Shown here: piece after piece, positions 14,773 to 18,040 of the stretch
Numbering within the stretch: the stretch's first letter is position 1
Layout: every line of letters starts with the position of its first letter
DNA from: CAYVOX01 sp964453035
Lineage (GTDB): Bacteria > Chloroflexota > Anaerolineae > Anaerolineales > Anaerolineaceae
Length of the DNA: 18,040 nucleotides
Direction of reading: 5' to 3'
NCBI GenBank assembly: GCA_964453035.1
Contig: CAYVOX010000056.1
Location: 1 to 18,040 of the forward strand
The notes under the pieces: generated by a model
What the model saw: the letters and a program-made list of their open reading frames with translations, nothing else
Told to the model about the DNA's origin: nothing
Databases searched by the model: none
Position numbers and translations under genes: made by a program

Positions 14773-15821
14773 TGACTGAACAAATCAGCCAGACTAAGGC
14801 TGCCGGCGCCAATCTTGCCGGTCTGACGAGACAGGATTACCGCGGCTCGGCAAGCACGTTGTGCCAGGGATGCGGACACAACTCCATCGCCAACCAGATC
14901 GTGGCGGCGTGTTATGAATTGAACCTGGTGCCCGAGAAGGTGGTCAAGTTCAGCGGTATTGGATGCTCCAGTAAAAGCCCAACGTATTTCCTGAGCCGCT
15001 CTTTTGGCTTTAACGGGCTACATGGAAGGATGCCGTCGCTAGCACTGGGGGCGTTATTTGGCGATACTTCGGTAAAGGGAATTGGCGTAAGCGGTGATGG
15101 AGATACAGCCAGTATTGGTTTGGGACAATTTAAACACCTGTTACGGCGCAATATTCCACTGGTGTATCTGGTTGAGAATAACGGTGTTTATGGATTAACG
15201 AAGGGGCAGTTCTCTGCGACAGCGGAAAAGGGTTTGAGCCTGAAGCGGCAAGGGGTGAATCCTTTCCTGCCCGTGGATATTTGCGTTGAGGCACTGGCCG
15301 CCAATGCAACGTTTGTGGCGCGGTCTTTTGCCGGAGACCCAAAGCAGGTGAAAGAATTATTAAAGGCAGCCTTCAGTCACCGGGGGATTGCCGTGATTGA
15401 CATCATCAGTCCATGTGTTACATTTCACAACCAGGATGATTCCCTCCATTCTTATACCTATGGTAAAGAGCGCGAGACTCCACTGCATGAAATTTCATAC
15501 GTGCCGCCGAGGGATGAGATTACCATTGAGGATTTTGAAGAAGGTACGGAGAGGGATGTTGAGTTGCACGATGGGTCAACCATTGTTTTGAAGAAGCTGG
15601 AGAAGGATTACGATCCAACGGACCGGCAGCAGGCTTTCCAGGTGCTGGCTGAGGCTCAACGCATGAACTGGTTGGTGACCGGGCTAATCTTTGTTGATCC
15701 GCATGTGCCCTCATTATTTGAGGTGCATAACATTCCCGAGACGCCGCTGAACCGAATGAGCGAAGAACAGCTGCGTCCGCCCAGGGAGATGCTGGATAAG
15801 GTCAATGCGATGATGTTCTAG
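14772..15821 (+). CDS. korB: 2-oxoacid:ferredoxin oxidoreductase, beta subunit
   Basis: 349 residues. Thiamine diphosphate is held by GDGD (108-111) with N136-N137 (VENNGVYGLTKGQ), and the single [4Fe-4S] cluster by C31, C34 (LCQGCGHNS), C65 (GIGCSSKSP) and C214 (ISPCVTFHN), the OFOR pattern. Two adjacent ATGs are possible, 14769 (overlapping the korA stop) and 14772; AGGAGG at 14759-14764 gives 7 bases to the second, which I chose. Translation is evidently coupled to korA. The C-terminal extension (about 225-349) with MSEEQLRPPREMLDKVNAMM is usual for this subfamily. Electrons leave to a ferredoxin not encoded here, the same acceptor expected for the AOR across the divergent promoter. Confidence 0.94.
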   Translation: MTEQISQTKAAGANLAGLTRQDYRGSASTLCQGCGHNSIANQIVAACYELNLVPEKVVKFSGIGCSSKSPTYFLSRSFGFNGLHGRMPSLALGALFGDTSVKGIGVSGDGDTASIGLGQFKHLLRRNIPLVYLVENNGVYGLTKGQFSATAEKGLSLKRQGVNPFLPVDICVEALAANATFVARSFAGDPKQVKELLKAAFSHRGIAVIDIISPCVTFHNQDDSLHSYTYGKERETPLHEISYVPPRDEITIEDFEEGTERDVELHDGSTIVLKKLEKDYDPTDRQQAFQVLAEAQRMNWLVTGLIFVDPHVPSLFEVHNIPETPLNRMSEEQLRPPREMLDKVNAMMF

Positions 15822-15864
15822 AAAAAAATTGCGCTGGAACTGTATTCTCCGGCGCTAATTTTTT
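15822..15864. terminator. Bidirectional intrinsic terminator between korB and the sulfurtransferase
   Basis: GCGCTGGA (15831-15838) pairs with TCCGGCGC (15848-15855) through 8 bp including one G-U, with a 9-base loop. It is followed by TAATTTTTT on the plus strand and by AATTTTTTT on the minus strand, so it can stop transcripts from both convergent genes. It overlaps the stop codon of the sulfurtransferase. Confidence 0.88.
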
Positions 15865-16711
15865 ATCCCTGTTGGATGGGGCGTTCTGGGTCGCGAATCC
15901 ATTCGCTCCAACTGCCCGGGTAGAGGTGGGCTCCGGGCAAGCCTGCAACCTCCATGGCAAGCACAAGGTGACACGAAGTGACGCCTGAACCGCAGTAGCA
16001 AATGGCGTGATCGCTGGGTGTGCTCTGCAGGAGATCCAGGAATTCCTGTCGCAAAACATGAGCGGGCTTAAGTGAGCCATCGGGCTGGAGATTTGCGGCA
16101 GTGGGGCGGTTAACTGCGCCCGGAATGCGCCCGGCAACGGCATCGATGGGTTCGACCTCCCCCCGGAAGCGTTCCGGAGCGCGGGCATCAATGATTTTAT
16201 AGTCAGGATTATGCAGCAGGTTCAACAATTCAGTTGAGGTATTAAACGGTTGGTTGGAATAAGCAGGTGAATATTTGATATCCACTGCCTCGGGCTGCTC
16301 CGTTCCTTGTTTAATCGGGCGGCCTTCTTTGAGCCAAAGATTGTAACCCCCTTCCAATACAGCTACCTGAGGGTGGCCTAAGGCACGCAGCATCCACCAG
16401 ATGCGGGCAGCAAAGGTGCCGTTGGCAGTATCAACGGCAACAACCTGAACGCCGGGTTGAACGCCCCAATGAGCTAATTTCTCAATGAATTCCTCAGGAC
16501 GGGGAAGCGGATGCCTGCCTGTTTGAGGCGTAATTGAGGCAGAGAGATCGCGGTTTAAATCTGCAAAAAATGAGCCGGGAATGTGACCTTCAAGGTAATT
16601 CTGATATCCCCACTCGGGTTTTAACAGGTCGGATCGGCAATCCAATATTACCCAGGATTGTGATTTATATTGTTGTGCCAGGTTGCTGGTGGAGATAGTT
16701 GTGTTGAACAT
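15863..16711 (-). CDS. sseA: Thiosulfate / 3-mercaptopyruvate sulfurtransferase (tandem rhodanese)
   Basis: 282 residues from the ATG at 16709-16711; a GTG two codons upstream (16715-16717) is possible. Two rhodanese domains are present. The N-terminal one (about 1-130) has lost the catalytic Cys (VDTANGTFAARIWW at the loop position), as is normal. The C-terminal one has the active loop C240-GSGVTSC with C240 as the persulfide-forming residue. The CGSGVT loop is the SseA type that favours 3-mercaptopyruvate, and the length matches SseA (281), but loop sequence alone does not prove the donor. It starts 13 bases after the HD-GYP stop, so it is probably co-transcribed with it, and ends in the bidirectional terminator. 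Confidence 0.9.
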   Translation of the reverse strand: MFNTTISTSNLAQQYKSQSWVILDCRSDLLKPEWGYQNYLEGHIPGSFFADLNRDLSASITPQTGRHPLPRPEEFIEKLAHWGVQPGVQVVAVDTANGTFAARIWWMLRALGHPQVAVLEGGYNLWLKEGRPIKQGTEQPEAVDIKYSPAYSNQPFNTSTELLNLLHNPDYKIIDARAPERFRGEVEPIDAVAGRIPGAVNRPTAANLQPDGSLKPAHVLRQEFLDLLQSTPSDHAICYCGSGVTSCHLVLAMEVAGLPGAHLYPGSWSEWIRDPERPIQQG

Positions 16712-16724
16712 TTTCACCGTCCAA

Positions 16725-18003
16725 TCAATTCTCTGGATCAGGGGCAGTGCCAGTTATCATTTCGATAAAGGCGTGAACGATATCTGGATCCAGTTGCTTG
16801 CCAGCCTGGTTACGCAGGTGTTGGATGACCTGTGGTCCGGGAAGGCCATCATGGTAGGGGCGGTCAGAAACAAGCGCATCCCATACATCCACAACCGAAA
16901 AGATACGAGCCGCCAAGGGTATCTCTTCGCCTTTGAGGCCCTGAGGATAACCGGCTCCGTTCCACCACTCATGGTGACAATAGGGAACATCGAGCGATTT
17001 ATTCAGGTACTGGATGGGGGAGAGCATTTGATAGGAGTACTTGGGGTGCTCGCGCATGATTTCCCATTCATGGCTGGTGAGGGGACCCCTTTTGAATAAA
17101 ATCTGGTCGGGAATGCAGATTTTACCAATGTCATGTAAAAGAACGCCATAGCGCAGGTGGGTGAGTTCGGGTTCGGTCATGCCCAATTTACGGGCAAGGC
17201 GGGTAGTTAACTCTTCCACGCGAAGGGTGTGTCCCTGGGTTTCGTAGTCACGCAGTTCCAACGCCCTGGACCAGCCCTGAAGGGTTGTTTCGTAGGCATC
17301 GGTTAGCTCCTTGTGCGACTGGCTAAGATCGCGGAGAAGTTGGGCGTTGTGGATGGCAATTCCAGCCTGGTCGGCAAATGCCTGGAGCCGGTCTGCCTGG
17401 TCAACCGAGAAGAAGTTTGCTTCGGGGCTATCCAGGTTAAGGAAGCCGATGACTTGCCCTTGAACCTTGATGGGGGCGCTGGCATAGGATGCAATCCAGC
17501 GCGATTCTTCTAAAGGAGACCAACGTTCATCCGTCAGCACGTTGGGTAAAACCATAGGTTTCCCGGTTTTGTACATCCAACTGAGGTTGGGGGTTTTTTC
17601 TAATGGGAAAGTGATTTTGGATAACCAGGCATCCATGCCTCGACCGGTATAGCCTTTGGAGGCGACGATCCGGGCTTCTTTGGGCTCACCGTAAATCAGC
17701 ATGATGTTGAGTGCCTCACAGGGTACCACGTTCCCTGTGTTGTTGAGGATTCGCTCCATGACTTCATCAAGGTTGAGGGTGCTGGTGAGGGCTGAAGCGG
17801 TATCACGCAAGGCTTCAGCGAGAGCGCGCTGTTCCTTTTCGGCGCGTTCTGCTCGCTTACGCTGGGTGATATCCCTGATGACTCCTTGAATCGCCATTTG
17901 ATTGCGGTAAAGGAATACGGAGGTGGCTACTTCGACGTCGATCTCCTGTTGATTTTTATCCAGGGCGACGAACTCAAAGCGAAGGTTGGTGACTTCGCCA
18001 CTA
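16725..18003 (-). CDS. PAS-GAF-HD-GYP signalling protein, N-terminus missing
   Basis: About 425 genuine residues, open at the right end. The order is the tail of a PAS/PAC domain (IDVEVATSVFLYRNQ, QGVIRDITQRKRAE), a coiled linker, a GAF domain (about 60-225, LDEVMERILN to DQAGIAIHNAQLL), a second linker and an HD-GYP domain (about 255-420). The metal-binding residues are in HTLRVEELTTRLA, LLHDIGKICIPDQIL and HHEWWNGAGYPQGLKG, the last being the full GYP signature. HD-GYP enzymes hydrolyse cyclic-di-GMP (some cGAMP), here presumably under GAF/PAS control. The apparent start MCSSDL comes from adapter sequence at 18004-18020 and is not real. It is followed 13 bases on by the sulfurtransferase. 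Confidence 0.92.
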
Positions 18004-18040
18004 AGATCGGAAGAGCACACGGCTGAACTCCAGTCACGTC
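18004..18040 (+). other. Illumina TruSeq adapter contamination
   Basis: The last 37 bases begin AGATCGGAAGAGCACACG and continue through CTGAACTCCAGTCAC to GTC, which is the TruSeq read-1 adapter with one mismatch, followed by three bases that would be the start of an index. It is not genomic sequence and marks the true contig end. Confidence 0.98.

Overview
The window reads as the end of a metagenome-assembled contig from an anaerobic or facultatively anaerobic bacterium, most likely Chloroflexota (Anaerolineae-like). That placement is an inference from protein style (an L25/Ctc protein with an acidic tail, a tungsten-type aldehyde oxidoreductase, YPITP-type 2-oxoacid:ferredoxin oxidoreductase, PAS/GAF/HD-GYP signalling) and not from a marker-gene search. 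The last 37 bases (18004-18040) are Illumina adapter sequence, so the contig really ends at about 18003.

Layout. 1-634 (-): ribosomal protein L25 (rplY), running off the left edge, with its own promoter and a long structured leader (635-845). 846-5026 (-): a tight five-gene operon transcribed glpK, glpA, sdhB, sdhC, sdhD. 5027-5233: divergent regulatory region. 5234-7762 (+): a run of small housekeeping genes (AhpD/CMD-like protein, tRNA-dihydrouridine synthase, YjjX-type inosine/xanthosine triphosphatase, LOG-family nucleotide hydrolase). 7766-9607 (-): glmS, preceded at about 9645-9830 by a leader that resembles a glmS ribozyme. 9881-12046 (-): a divergent tungsten-type aldehyde:ferredoxin oxidoreductase. 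12047-12221: divergent promoters and palindromes. 12222-15821 (+): a GntR/FCD regulator followed by the alpha(gamma-alpha fused) and beta subunits of a 2-oxoacid:ferredoxin oxidoreductase. 15822-15864: a bidirectional terminator. 15863-18003 (-): a PAS-GAF-HD-GYP signalling protein (5' end missing) and a tandem-rhodanese sulfurtransferase.

How the genes work together. The most notable unit is glpK-glpA-sdhBCD. The order (flavoprotein, iron-sulfur subunit, two membrane anchors) is that of a complex II operon, but a short GlpA-type glycerol-3-phosphate dehydrogenase sits where the succinate/fumarate flavoprotein would be, and no sdhA, glpB or glpC is present. I infer a glycerol-3-phosphate:quinone oxidoreductase built on complex II electron-transfer and membrane subunits, fed by the adjacent glycerol kinase. 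The second metabolic unit pairs AOR with KorAB around a GntR regulator, so aldehyde oxidation and 2-oxoacid decarboxylation could share ferredoxin and be controlled together. glmS seems to be controlled by its own leader RNA. I saw no tRNA, rRNA, CRISPR array, transposase or phage gene.
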